Origin: Bacteroidota bacterium
GTDB taxonomy: Bacteria > Bacteroidota > Bacteroidia > Chitinophagales > Chitinophagaceae
DNA: 64,000 bases
NCBI GenBank assembly: GCA_022708055.1
Contig: JAKIZK010000002.1
Span: forward strand, 313-64,312
Direction: 5' to 3'
Program-made: the position numbers and the translations under genes
Notes under the pieces: generated by a model
The model's database searches: none
Seen by the model: only the letters and a program-made list of their open reading frames with translations
What the model was told of the DNA's origin: nothing
Part shown: positions 63,941-64,000 of the stretch, in pieces
Layout: each line of letters opens with the position of its first letter
How positions within the stretch are numbered: the stretch's first letter is position 1

Positions 63941-64000
63941 TTAATTTTTAATTCTTAATTGCCCCATCAATCTTTTCAGCTCCAAATCCGCTTTCAAATA
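63941..64000 (-). CDS. C-terminal end of a TolC-family outer-membrane efflux protein (partial)
   Basis: The last 19 codons before a TAA at 63943-63941 read YLKADLELKRLMGQLRIKN and enter from the right edge. YLKA(D/E)LELKRLxGQL is the usual end of Bacteroidetes TolC-type efflux proteins. The adaptor gene starts 9 bases downstream on the same strand, so this is the outer-membrane partner of the HAE1 system. Most of the gene lies outside the window. Confidence 0.65.
   Translation of the reverse strand, partial: YLKADLELKRLMGQLRIKN

Overview
The window looks like a chromosomal segment of a Bacteroidetes bacterium, probably family Chitinophagaceae. It is AT-rich. Its promoters carry the phylum's TAnnTTTG -7 box instead of a sigma70 -10 box, for example at a tRNA-Phe, at an ArsR gene and at asnS. 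Family-level markers point the same way: a fused alpha/beta 2-oxoacid dehydrogenase E1, Rho with a long insert, a PadR-PspC operon, a CusA-TolC fusion, and four-helix-bundle and RAYT-type transposase genes. Species-level assignment is not possible from the sequence alone.

Layout. 1-2.6 kb: the N-terminal 854 codons of a secreted SpvB/TcB-like FG-GAP protein that leaves the window. 3.2-9.5 kb: secreted amine oxidase, M19 dipeptidase and D-aminoacylase-like amidohydrolase, around a REP-like cluster with a frameshifted IS200-like (RAYT) transposase. 9.5-14.6 kb: a leftward operon of two M16 peptidases (one active, one dead) with a toxin-antitoxin pair between them, then fused E1. 14.7-16.5 kb: a MITE-like element, an aspartyl protease, and a tRNA-Phe whose 5' end is duplicated around a short insertion. 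16.5-25.5 kb: GT39 transferase, ArsR with a 23-residue cysteine peptide, EamA transporter, a nonsense-interrupted barrel protein, aminotransferase/RidA/exonuclease, and sugar-nucleotide genes (ManC, KdsD). 25.8-35.4 kb: RecQ, a selenium pair (SelD and MnmH), Rho and AsnRS. 35.5-46.7 kb: TPR-CHAT protein, Usp, flippase, DUF3089, PadR-PspC, GcvT, SRPBCC and cupin.

46.8-64 kb is one leftward metal-efflux region. It encodes two RND systems (HAE1 type, and CzcA/CusA type fused to its own TolC), two adaptors, a P2-type ATPase, an HMA copper chaperone, a DUF3347 protein, a multicopper oxidase with a barrel-like tail, and a His-rich small secreted protein. Together these would move metal from cytoplasm and periplasm across the outer membrane and oxidise Cu(I). 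Degenerate short repeats (ATTGCCC type and TTTTCAC type) fill its spacers and run into coding sequence. They encode most of the N-terminus of one adaptor and the signal-peptide-like joint of the CusA-TolC fusion. That is the most unusual structural feature seen here.

Other points worth following are the ArsR/Cys-peptide unit with its operator wrapped round the -7 box, the tRNA-Phe insertion, the single stop codon splitting the barrel protein, and the A7 frameshift in the transposase.
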